From positions 62,001-126,000 of the forward strand of contig CAVYHD010000040.1 in NCBI GenBank assembly GCA_963768075.1: DNA of 64,000 nucleotides. The letters are read 5' to 3'. The translations under genes and the position numbers were made by a program. The DNA is from QHXW01 sp963768075 (lineage in GTDB: Bacteria; Acidobacteriota; Terriglobia; Bryobacterales; Bryobacteraceae). Shown here one piece after another: positions 18,281-27,548 of this stretch (its first letter is position 1; the number at the start of each line of letters is the position of its first letter). The notes beneath the pieces are model-generated. The model was not told where the DNA came from. It ran no database searches and saw nothing but the letters and a program-made list of their open reading frames with translations.

Positions 18281-20546
18281 ATGTTTGAATTACTTTTCAA
18301 ATATCCGGCGACGGTCTTTTCCCGCGGGCAATTTGTGTTCCTTGCTCCCTGGCCGGTGTGGTTGCTGGCGGTTGCCGTCCTGGCTGCCGCGGGCGCGCTG
18401 GCCTGGCATGTCGCGCGCCATCATGGCTTGTTGCTGGGAGCGCGTCCGGTCGTGGTCTGGCTGCTGGAGACCGCGCTTGTCGCGCTGGTTCTGTTCCTGC
18501 TGTGGCATCCGGCCATCAGCATCGCGACGCTGCGTCCCCAGCAGAATGTCGTCGCCGTGCTCGTGGACGATTCCCGCAGTATGGGAATGCCGGAGAATGG
18601 AAGCACGCGGCTCGCGCAGGCCGAGAGGTTGCTCAACGACGGTCTGCTCGCCAATCTCAACAAGAAATTTCAAGTGCGGATGTACCGGTTTGGAGAGAAT
18701 TTGGAGCGCATCCAGAAGCTCGGCCAGTTGAGCGGCGCTGCGCCCGCCACCCGCATCGGCGCTAGCCTCGAGCAGGCGCTGGCCGAGGCATCCACGTTGC
18801 CGCTAGGAGCGATCGTGCTGTTAAGCGACGGAGCAGACAACTCCGGCGGCATCGGCTTCGAGACCATGGCGCAAATTCGCCGGGCGCGTGTTCCGGTTCA
18901 CACCATTGGCTTCGGACGGGAGAAACTCTCGCGTGATATTGAGATCTCTGACGTCGCCGTGCCGGCACGGGCGCTAGCCGATTCCCGGCTGAGCGCCGAA
19001 ATCACCTACAAGCAATTCGGCAGCACGCGGGAGAAGGCGCATCTCGTGGTACGCGAAGGGGAACGCTTACTGGCCACCCGGGAGATCGTTCTTAAAGGCG
19101 AAGGCGCCCCGCAGACCGAAACGCTGGTGTTCAATGCAGGCCTGGCTGGACCGCGGACTTTTCAGTTCGCCATCGAACCCATACCTGGCGAGGAGAATCT
19201 CAAGAACAACCAGCTCACTCGCCTGATTAACGTAACTTCGTCGAAATCGCGCATCCTGTATTTCGAAGGGGAGCCTCGCTGGGAGTACAAATTTATTCGC
19301 CGGGGCATCGAGGACGACCGCAGCCTGCTCGTCACCTCGATGGTCCGCACCACGCAGAACAAAATCTACACCCAGGCAGTGGATGAAGAAGACCGGAAGC
19401 GCCTCGAAGACGGCTTCCCTTCGAAGGCCGAGGATTTGTTTGCTTTCGACGGGCTAATCATCGGCAACTCCGAGGTGGGATACTTCACCGCGCAACAGCA
19501 AGCCCTCATCCGCGAGTTCGTCGACCGGCGCGGCGGCGGCGCTCTGTTTCTGGGTGGCCGCGCCGCGTTAGCGGATGGCGGATGGGAGCACTCCGTACTC
19601 GCTGATCTGCTGCCGGTGCGGATTCCCGACGCCAAAGACACCTTCCATCGCGATCCCGCCTTGGCTGAGCTGACCGCGCAGGGCCGTGAAAGCGTCATTT
19701 GCCGTCTGGAAGAAGATCCCGACCGTAACGCCGAGCGCTGGAAGAACCCCAAGAGAATGCCGCCACTAGCGGATTACCAACAGGTCGGCGATCCTAAACC
19801 GGGCGCCTTGACATTGCTGGAAATGAGCGCCGGCGGACACCATCACTTACCTCTGCTCGTCACACAACGCTTCGGTCGCGGGCGCACCGCGGTATTTGCA
19901 ACCGGTGGAAGCTGGCGCTGGCAAATGATGTTGCCCTTAGGCGACAAAACGCATGCGATTTTCTGGCAGCAACTGCTGCGTTGGCTGGTGGCGGATACGC
20001 CCGGCCAAGTTATGGTGTCTACGCCGCAGCCCATCCTTTCCGACGAGGGCCGCGTACCGCTCCGGGTGGAAGTTCGCGACAAGAGCTTCCGGCCGGTTCC
20101 CAACGCGACAGTCGAGGCGCACATCGCCGGGCCAGGCGGCGCCGCTGCCAGCATTACGCTCACACCCCAACCGCTTGATCCAGGCGTCTATTCCGGGGAA
20201 TGGAGCGCCGGCAAGCCCGGATCGTACCTTGCGGAAGTTGTCGCGCGCCAGGGACAGCAGGAGGTCGGCCGCGACGTTCTTGTGTTCCGCCGCGAGGATG
20301 GCGTCGCCGAGAATTTCCGCGTGACGCAAAATCGAGAACTGCTGGAAAAGCTGGCGGACGAGACCGGGCGGCCACTACTACCCAGCGAACCATGCATCGC
20401 GCCTCGCCGAAGATATTTCCTATTCTGAGGCCGGAATCACCACGCGAGAGACCAGAGACCTTTGGGACATGCCGGTGGTGTTTCTCGCGGCGCTGGCGTT
20501 GCGCGCGTCCGAGTGGCTGCTGCGCCGCAGATGGGGTGTCGTATGA
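18281..20546 (+). CDS. VWA and glutamine-amidotransferase-like membrane protein (frameshift near C-terminus)
   Basis: First gene of the seven-gene operon. Two helices (residues 25-44 and 56-76) are followed by a von Willebrand A domain with the MIDAS sequence D-D-S-R-S (D96, S98, S100) and LLSDGADNSGG, then a beta-rich region. A class-I glutamine-amidotransferase-like domain (about 385-580) follows, without an evident Cys nucleophile. The open frame stops at 20428, but a +1 shift in the GGGCGG stretch near 20,367 restores a natural tail with a final helix (MPVVFLAALALRASEWLL) ending at 20546. That end overlaps the next start as ATGA, which argues for the longer product. ATG 18281 (MFELLFKYP) was chosen over an upstream alternative. 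The VWA part probably binds metal and protein partners of the MoxR machine. Confidence 0.75.
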
Positions 20547-21467
20547 AGATCGCGACGCTGTTGCTGCTGATCACTTCCGCCGCGCGCGCCACAACCTTCT
20601 ATCTCACGGTCGCCGGCCTCGGCGGGGAGCCTGACTATGAGCAACGTTTCTCCATGTGGGCCGCCGAAATCGAAGCTGTCCTGAAATCCGCGGCGGGCGA
20701 CTCCCAAATCGAGACCCTCAAGGGCGCCGCGGCGACACGCGCGAATGTGCGCGCGGCGCTTGAAAAGATCGCCAGTCAAGCCAAGCCTGACGATGCGCTG
20801 GTCGTGATGCTCATCGGCCATGGCAGCTTCGACGGTTTTGACTACAAGATCAATCTGCCCGGCCCGGATCTTTCCGCCGCCGAGCTCGCGCGCTTTACTC
20901 AATCACGTTCCTGCGTCGCGCCAGCTCGTGGTCAACATGACCAGCGCCAGCGGCGGCGCGATGAACGCGCTGCGGAAGGAGAATCGCGTCGTTATCACCG
21001 CCACTAAAACCGGCACCGAACGCAATGCCACTGTGTTTCCGCGATTCTGGGTCGAAGCGTTGCGCGATCCAGCGGCCGACGCCGACAAGAACGAAACCAT
21101 TTCGGCGCTCGAAGCATTTCACTACGCTGACCAGAAAATCGCCGAGTACTACGAATCGCAGAAACGGCTGGCCACCGAGCACGCTCTGCTCGAAGATACC
21201 GGCACCGGCGCGGGCGTTCATGATCCTTCCGCCGCGAATCACGAGGGGCTGCGAGCCGCGGCTTTTCCGCTGGTGCGCCTGGGTGCGGCGATTACCCTGG
21301 CGAACAATCCCGAAAAGAAAAAGCTGCTCGATAAGAGAGATCAAATCGAGCAGGAGATCGATGTCCTGAAGTACAACAAAGTCACTCTCGCTCCCGACGA
21401 GTACAAGAAGAAACTGACTGCGCTATTGCTCGATCTGGCGAAAACGCAGGAGGAGCTTGATAAGTGA
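20543..21467 (+). CDS. Secreted caspase-like (clan CD, C13-type) protein lacking the catalytic Cys; frameshifted
   Basis: About 307 residues once a one-base insertion near 20,895 (TT read as TTT) is corrected. A signal peptide (MKIATLLLLITSAARA) precedes a clan-CD fold. The His motif VVMLIGHGSFDG (H93) is present, but the strand that normally ends in D-x-C-x-S-G-G reads VVNMTSASGGAM, placing Ser at about residue 134 in the Cys position. It is therefore either a non-catalytic caspase-like scaffold or a Ser variant. The C-terminal half is helical (KNETISALEAFHYADQKIAEYY), ending in a predicted coiled coil. It is coupled to both neighbours: ATGA overlap before it and GTGA overlap after it. Family assignment rests on motif reading only. 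Confidence 0.65.
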
Positions 21468-23572
21468 GAACGCTGCGTTCCTGCGCGTGCGCGGTGATTT
21501 TCCTCGCCGCGGTTCACGGGCAGACTCTTGACCGCGCGGAAGCTCTCTGGAAGGCAGGTAACTACCAAGCCGCTAACGATGCGTTTCGCGCGCTGGTGAA
21601 AGCGCACCCGGCCAATCCGGACTACAAAGTGCGGTGGGGCCGCTTGTACCTGGATCGTTTCCAGCCTCTGGATGCGGCCAAACTTTTTGAAGAGGCGCTC
21701 GCGATTAAGAAAGATCACGCCGGCGCCCTGCTCGGCCTCGCGCTCGTGGCGGCTGACGATTTCGAAGGCAAGGCCGTCGAACTGGCCGAACAAGCTCTGT
21801 CCGCCGATCCGAAGTTGACTGAGGCCCGCGTGCTGCTCGCGCGGTTAGCTCTCGAAGACAATGACCCTGTCCACGCCGCCGAACAAGCCGACAAGGCGCT
21901 GGAGATTTCTTCGAGCGCGCTGGACGCCATGGCCATCCACGCCTCCATCGATTGGCTGGATGACAAAGGCGATAGCCCCTGGATGGGCCGCATTCTCGCC
22001 CAGAATCCACACTACGGCCGGGCTTACGAACTCGCCGGGCATTTCTTCGTGATCAATCGCCGTTACGAAGAGGGCATTGCCTATTACCGAAAAGCAGTCG
22101 CGATTGAACCCGGCCTTTGGAGCGCCCACTCTCAGCTCGGCATCAATCTCATGCGCCTGGGTTTCGAGGAGGAAGCCCGGGCTCAGCTCGAAGCGTGCTA
22201 CGCCAACAACTATAAAGACGCGGCCACGGTCAATACGCTGCGGCTGCTCGACAGCTACAAGAATTTTGTTACCTACCGTACAGACAACACCATTCTCAAG
22301 CTGCATAAGAAGGAAGCCGAATTACTCCGTCCCTACTTTGAAGGCGAGCTAAAGCGCGCAATCGCCACTTACGAGAAAAAGTACGGCTTCAAGCTCGACC
22401 GGCCCGTGCAACTCGAGGTCTACCCCGACCACGAGGACTTTGCGGTTCGGACCTTGGGGATGCCGGGGCTCGGCGCGCTGGGCGTCACGTTCGGTTACGT
22501 CGTCGCCATGGACAGTCCGTCCGGGAGAAAGCCCGGCGACTTCCACTGGGCCAGCACGATGTGGCACGAGCTGAGCCATGTGTACGTGCTCAGTGCGACC
22601 CACCATCGGGTTCCACGCTGGTTCACCGAAGGCCTGGCAGTTTACGAGGAGACCGCGGCCTCGCCGGATTGGGGAGACCGTCTCGACCCCCACGTCATTG
22701 CCGCCATACAACAGAAGAAATTGCTGCCCGTCGCGGAACTCGATCGAGGCTTCGTACATCCGACCTATCAAACGCAGGTCGTGGTGTCATACTTTCAGGC
22801 GGGGCGCATCTGCGGGTTCATCGCACATCAGTGGGGCTATGACAAACTGCTCGCCATGATGCACGATTTTTCGACCAATACCACCACTCCGCAGGTCATC
22901 GAAAAAGAGCTGGGCATGAGCCCCGAGGAGTTTGACGAGAAATTCCTTGCTGCCATTGGCGCGGAAACGAAAAATGTGGTGAACGGCTTTGACGACTGGA
23001 AAAAGGGAATGAAGGAAGTGGCGGAGCTCGCCAGGAAAGGGGAAAACGATCAGGTGATCCAGAGGAGCGAAGCGATTAGCGACATTTATCCGGAATTCGT
23101 GGAACCCGGCAACCTGTACGAACTCCGAGCCAATGCTTTTCTCGCGCTGGATGATAAACCAGACGCCATCGAACAGCTGGAGCGTTACGCCAAAATCGGC
23201 GGGCGCAGCCCCGAAACGCTGAAGAAGCTTGCCAGCCTCGAGGTAGAGACGGGACATCCCGCCGCTGCAGCGGCCACGCTGAACCGTCTAAACTACATCG
23301 ATCCGGTGGATGGAGACCTCCACCGGCGCCTCGGCGACCTCTGGCTGGAGCAGAACAATATTGATGGAGCCATCCGCGAATACCAGGCCGTACTGTCGTG
23401 GAATCCGGTGGATCCCGCAACCTCGCATTTCAATCTCGCGCAGGCCTACCGCCGCGCCAACCGGCCCGATGATGCGCGTGACCAGTTACTGCTCGCGCTC
23501 GAAACCGCTCCCGGCTACCGGCCGGCTCAAAAAATGCTGCTCGAGCTATCGCAGTCCCAATTAGGAAAGTGA
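21464..23572 (+). CDS. TPR-repeat protein with gluzincin (peptidase MA-like) domain
   Basis: A 702-residue exported protein. The signal peptide is about residues 1-20 (MRTLRSCACAVIFLAAVHG). TPR repeats span about 22-260 (ALWKAGNYQAANDAFRALVKAHP and following) and 540-700 (LWLEQNNIDGAIREYQAVL). Between them is a peptidase_MA-like domain with HELSH (H368, E369, H372) and the downstream zinc-ligand Glu in WFTEGLAVYEE (E389), so catalytic residues look complete. It would act in the periplasm, perhaps on substrates presented by the TPR superhelix. Start GTG overlaps the preceding stop (GTGA) and the moxR gene starts 8 bases after its end. Context links it to the VWA/MoxR system; the substrate is unknown. 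Confidence 0.8.
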   Translation: MRTLRSCACAVIFLAAVHGQTLDRAEALWKAGNYQAANDAFRALVKAHPANPDYKVRWGRLYLDRFQPLDAAKLFEEALAIKKDHAGALLGLALVAADDFEGKAVELAEQALSADPKLTEARVLLARLALEDNDPVHAAEQADKALEISSSALDAMAIHASIDWLDDKGDSPWMGRILAQNPHYGRAYELAGHFFVINRRYEEGIAYYRKAVAIEPGLWSAHSQLGINLMRLGFEEEARAQLEACYANNYKDAATVNTLRLLDSYKNFVTYRTDNTILKLHKKEAELLRPYFEGELKRAIATYEKKYGFKLDRPVQLEVYPDHEDFAVRTLGMPGLGALGVTFGYVVAMDSPSGRKPGDFHWASTMWHELSHVYVLSATHHRVPRWFTEGLAVYEETAASPDWGDRLDPHVIAAIQQKKLLPVAELDRGFVHPTYQTQVVVSYFQAGRICGFIAHQWGYDKLLAMMHDFSTNTTTPQVIEKELGMSPEEFDEKFLAAIGAETKNVVNGFDDWKKGMKEVAELARKGENDQVIQRSEAISDIYPEFVEPGNLYELRANAFLALDDKPDAIEQLERYAKIGGRSPETLKKLASLEVETGHPAAAAATLNRLNYIDPVDGDLHRRLGDLWLEQNNIDGAIREYQAVLSWNPVDPATSHFNLAQAYRRANRPDDARDQLLLALETAPGYRPAQKMLLELSQSQLGK

Positions 23573-23579
23573 AAATCTC

Positions 23580-24605
23580 ATGTCAACCTCCGCCCCGTCC
23601 CAACTGCAATCCGAAGATTTGAAGGCGCGCATCGTTCGCTTCCGCGAGGTCGATGCGGAGATTGTTCGCCAGGTGCGTCGTGTCATCGTCGGCCAGGAAG
23701 AAGTGCTCGAGCAGATCATGATCGGACTGTTCGTCGGCGGCCACTGCCTCATCACCGGGTTGCCCGGCACGGCCAAAACGCTGTTGGTGCGCACCCTCGC
23801 ACAAACGCTCGGACTGCTGTTCAAGCGCATCCAGTTCACACCCGACCTGATGCCTTCCGATATCACCGGAACCGACATCATCGAAGAGGACGCCACCACC
23901 GGCCATCGCACCTGGACCTTTGTGAAGGGCCCCATTTTCGCCAACATTCTGCTGGCCGACGAGATCAACCGCACACCGCCCAAGACGCAATCCGCGCTGC
24001 TCGAAGCCATGCAGGAGCTCGCCTGCACCGTGCGCGGCAACAACTACAAATTGCCCGCGCCATTCTTTGTCCTGGCCACCCAGAATCCCATCGAACTCGA
24101 GGGAACCTATCCGCTTCCCGAAGCGCAGCTCGATCGCTTCTTGTTCAACACCGTCCTCGACTACCTGACGCCCCAGGAAGAAATGCAGGTCATCGACCTC
24201 ACTACGACCACTCACGTCGCGCAGGCGGATGCGGTGACTAACGCCGGCGAGATCCTCGAATTCCAGCAGCTCGTGCGCATGGTACCCATTGGCGAATCCG
24301 TGGCGCGTTACGCCGTCGATATGGTGCGCGCCACGCGCCCCCGGGACGAAACCGCGCCTGACTTCGTCCAAAAGTACGTGAACTACGGCGCCAGCGTGCG
24401 TGCTGCCCAGTTCCTGGTGCTTGCCGGAAAGGCCCGCGCGCTGAAGAAAGGACGCTACCACGTTTCCTACGAAGACATCCGCGCGCTCTACACGCCCATC
24501 CTGCGCCACCGCATTCTGCTGAACTTCCACGCGGAATCCGACCGTCTGCGCCAGGACGACATCCTGCAGCGCCTCCTCGATTGGAAGCCCGCTCCGAAAG
24601 AGTGA
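23580..24605 (+). CDS. MoxR-family AAA+ ATPase
   Basis: A 341-residue cytoplasmic AAA+ chaperone-like ATPase. Walker A is GLPGTAKT (residues about 60-67), Walker B LLADEINR (about 124-131), and sensor and arginine-finger segments follow (LATQNPIELEGTYPLPEAQLDRF). MoxR proteins work with VWA-domain partners to mature or activate protein complexes; here three VWA or DUF58 partners are in the same operon. ATG at 23580, 8 bases after the TPR gene. Full length and no odd features. The exact client is not known. Confidence 0.93.
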   Translation: MSTSAPSQLQSEDLKARIVRFREVDAEIVRQVRRVIVGQEEVLEQIMIGLFVGGHCLITGLPGTAKTLLVRTLAQTLGLLFKRIQFTPDLMPSDITGTDIIEEDATTGHRTWTFVKGPIFANILLADEINRTPPKTQSALLEAMQELACTVRGNNYKLPAPFFVLATQNPIELEGTYPLPEAQLDRFLFNTVLDYLTPQEEMQVIDLTTTTHVAQADAVTNAGEILEFQQLVRMVPIGESVARYAVDMVRATRPRDETAPDFVQKYVNYGASVRAAQFLVLAGKARALKKGRYHVSYEDIRALYTPILRHRILLNFHAESDRLRQDDILQRLLDWKPAPKE

Positions 24606-24647
24606 GAAAGATGCAGCGTCTCTGCGGCTCTGCGGCAAGGAACAAGT

Positions 24648-25539
24648 TTGATGCTCCAGCGCTTTCTTGATCCCGCCACGCTCGCCGGTCTTTCGGGCCT
24701 CGACCTCATCGCCAAGACGGTCGTCGATGGCTTCGTCTCGGGCTTGCATCGCTCGCCCGATTTCGGCTTCAGCCAGGAATTCGCCGAGTACCGCGCCTAC
24801 ACTCCCGGGGACGATCTCCGTCACGTCGATTGGAACGTGTTCGCGCGTACTGAGCGTTGTTACCTCAAGCGCTATCGCGGCGAAACCAACACCCAGTTGT
24901 TGATTCTGCTCGATACCAGTGCCTCCATGTCTTTCGGCTCGTCTACCGTAAATAAGCTGGACTACGCGCGCTTCGTGGCCGCATCGCTCTGCTATCTGTC
25001 GCACGAACAGCGCGACGCTGCCGGCCTCATCATCTTTGATGAGGATGTGGTCAACTACGTCGCTCCCTCCACCCGTCAGGGGCAGCTATTCCGGCTCCTG
25101 CACGCGATTGAGAAAGCCGAGCCCGGTAAGCGAACCGATTTCACCAAACCCTTCGCCCATTTTCAGAATTTTCTGAAACGGCGCGGACATGGTCGTCGTC
25201 CTCTCGGATTTCTACGAACAGCCCGAAACCATCGTCAAGACCATCGAGCCGCTCCGCTATCGCGGTAACGACGTGATCCTGTTTCACGTCCTCGATCCGC
25301 AGGAGATCGCGCCCCGCCTGCGCGAGCCGGTGCTGCTCATCGATGTGGAAACCAAGGACAGCCTCGAAGTTTCACCCGAATACGTCAAGGACGAATACCG
25401 CCGCAAGATCGATGCCCACATCGCTACACTGCAAACGCGGGCACGCGCCGCGGGTCTCGACTACTTTCTCATGAACACGGGCCGTCCCCTCGATGAAGGT
25501 CTGCGCGAGTATCTCGCGGTGCGCCAAGGGAGAATGTAG
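24648..25539 (+). CDS. DUF58 domain protein (VWA-like), frameshifted
   Basis: About 296 residues after correcting a +1 shift near 25,187. The N-terminal part has the DUF58 signature (SPDFGFSQEFAEYRAYTPGDDLRHVDWNVFARTERCYLKRY), then a VWA-like core with LLILLDTSASM. The C-terminal part, beyond the break, continues with VVVLSDFYEQPETIV and a terminal helical region. In frame, the two halves run 24648-25268 and 25189-25539. DUF58 proteins are standard cytoplasmic partners of MoxR. It starts 42 bases after moxR, and its TAG shares a base with the GTG of the next gene. The break lies at a G-rich spot and may be a read error. Confidence 0.82.
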
Positions 25540-27548
25540 TGGGCTTTCTCGCGCCATTGTTTCTGGGGGGACTCGTGGCGGTAGGCCTGCCCATCTGGCT
25601 GCACTTGCTCAAGCAGCACAAGACCACTCCACTGCCCTTCAGCTCCCTGATGTTCTTCGAGCGCCGCACGCAAAGTTCGATCAAACACCGCCGGCTGCGC
25701 TATTTGCTTCTGTTCGCCCTGCGGACCGCGCTGGTGGCGCTTTTGGCCCTCGCTTTTGCGCGTCCCTTCGTCAACTCGGCCACCGTGGCGTCCGCGCGGG
25801 GCGGCAAGCTCCTCGTCATGGCCGTGGACAATTCCTTCAGCATGCGCCAGGGCGATCGGCTGGAGCAGGCTAAGTCAGAGGCGATAGCGTCGCTCTCGCA
25901 ACTGCGTTCCGAAGATCGTGGACTCGTGCTCGCCTTCGGCTCGCAGGCGCACCTCATGGGCGAGCCCTCGGCTGACATTTCCGCCCTGCGCGCCGAAATC
26001 CGCGCCATCCAACCCTCCGACGATCATAATTCCTACGCCGAACTAGCGCATGCCCTGAGGTCGTTGACGCAGAGTTCCCGCATGCCGGTGGAAGGCCATC
26101 TATTTTCCGACATGCAGCAGTCCTCTATGCCTCCCAATTTCGCCGACGCCGCACTGGGCGATAACGTCGCGTTGGTTCCCCATCCCGTCGTCTCAGCGGC
26201 AATCGCCAATTTCGCTGTCGAGAGCGTGACCGCGCCGCGGCGGATCTACGACACCAAGAAAGTACGCGTCCAGACGACCATCCTGGCAAGTGGCGGCGCG
26301 GCAGGACGCCGGCGCGTCACCCTGGTGCTCAACGGCCATGAGATCGACTCGCGAACCGTGGACGTGCCCGCCAACGGCCGTGCTACCGCCGAATTCATCG
26401 GACTGGATGCGCCTTATGGCATGAACCGCGGCGAAATCCACATCGATTCGGGCGACACATTCGCCGCCGACGATCATTACTATTTCTCGACGGAGCGTTC
26501 CGATCCGCTGCCCGTCCTGTTCGTGCATGCGCGCGACGGCCGCGATCTGCTCTACTTCCGCACCGCGATCGAATCGTCCCGCGACGCCGCATTCAAGCTC
26601 GAAGCAGCCACCCCGATGCAGGTGCAGGATCTGCCGCTCTCGCGCTATGCCTTCGTCGTGCTCTCCGATGTTGGCGACATTCCCAACGCGCCCGATCAGG
26701 CTCTCCGCGGTTACGTGCGCGCCGGAGGTTCGCTGTTCGTCGCGCTCGGTCCCGCCGCGGCTGCCCGCAGACAGGTGCCAATCCTGGGCGCCTCGATTCG
26801 CGACACCCGTTATAGTTCGCGCGAGGGCGATCGTTTCGAGACCGCTGCCACACTGGATCCTACGCATCCCGCTACCCGCGAGGCGAGCAATTGGGCCGAT
26901 GTGAAGTTCTTCCGCACGGTCTCGGTCGAGCCCGGCACGGCACGCGTCCTCGCGCGTCTCTCTGACCAGACGCCCTTACTTCTCGAGCAGCCAATGGGGG
27001 AAGGCCGCGTGCTCGTGTTCGCTTCCACACTCGACAACGTCTCCAATGATTTCCCTCTGCATGCCGGTTTCGTGCCGTTTGTCGATGAGGCCGCGCACTA
27101 TCTCGCCCGGCTGGACGATCGCCCGGCAAACTTCACCGTCGGCGCATACCTCGAACTGCACTCCGGCCGCGAGCCCTCCGGCGCCGCCATCGAAGTTTTT
27201 GACCCTCGCGGCGCGCGTGCCATGACGCTCGCCGAAGCTGCACAGGCGAAGAACATCCAGCTCACACAGCAGGGCTTCTACGAGATCCGCCGGCCCAACC
27301 GTCACAGCGAGCTCGTCGCCATGAATCCCGATCGCCGGGAGTCCGATTTCACCGTCATTCCGCGCGAGACGCTGGCGCTGTGGCAGAATACTGGTCAGGG
27401 GTCGCATGCTCAAACGGCGAGCGCCGGCGAATCGCAGCCCAAGCCTCTGGACCTCTGGTGGTACGTCATGATCCTGGTGCTGGCGTTGGCAGTCGCGGAA
27501 TCGCTGGTAGGCAACTGGCATCTTGCAGCCGGTAAAGAGTCCGCATGA
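25539..27548 (+). CDS. BatA-type membrane protein with VWA domain
   Basis: A 669-residue inner-membrane protein. The BatA N-terminal module (residues 1-82, two helices: LFLGGLVAVGLPIWLHLLKQHK and LLLFALRTALVALLALAFARPF) is followed by a VWA domain with MAVDNSFSM (D-x-S-x-S form) at about 95-240, then beta-rich domains and a flexible amidotransferase-like region (YAFVVLSDVG, GYVRAGGSLFVALG). A final helix (about 643-662) anchors the C-terminus. GTG start overlaps the DUF58 stop by one base and the stop overlaps the next start (ATGA). It probably couples MoxR action to the periplasm. Role inferred from Bat/MoxR families. Confidence 0.85.
   Translation: MGFLAPLFLGGLVAVGLPIWLHLLKQHKTTPLPFSSLMFFERRTQSSIKHRRLRYLLLFALRTALVALLALAFARPFVNSATVASARGGKLLVMAVDNSFSMRQGDRLEQAKSEAIASLSQLRSEDRGLVLAFGSQAHLMGEPSADISALRAEIRAIQPSDDHNSYAELAHALRSLTQSSRMPVEGHLFSDMQQSSMPPNFADAALGDNVALVPHPVVSAAIANFAVESVTAPRRIYDTKKVRVQTTILASGGAAGRRRVTLVLNGHEIDSRTVDVPANGRATAEFIGLDAPYGMNRGEIHIDSGDTFAADDHYYFSTERSDPLPVLFVHARDGRDLLYFRTAIESSRDAAFKLEAATPMQVQDLPLSRYAFVVLSDVGDIPNAPDQALRGYVRAGGSLFVALGPAAAARRQVPILGASIRDTRYSSREGDRFETAATLDPTHPATREASNWADVKFFRTVSVEPGTARVLARLSDQTPLLLEQPMGEGRVLVFASTLDNVSNDFPLHAGFVPFVDEAAHYLARLDDRPANFTVGAYLELHSGREPSGAAIEVFDPRGARAMTLAEAAQAKNIQLTQQGFYEIRRPNRHSELVAMNPDRRESDFTVIPRETLALWQNTGQGSHAQTASAGESQPKPLDLWWYVMILVLALAVAESLVGNWHLAAGKESA

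Noticed and set aside
23583..25004. A 473-codon antisense frame over moxR and DUF58
   Set aside because: Overlaps two securely assigned genes and has no family features or ribosome site.
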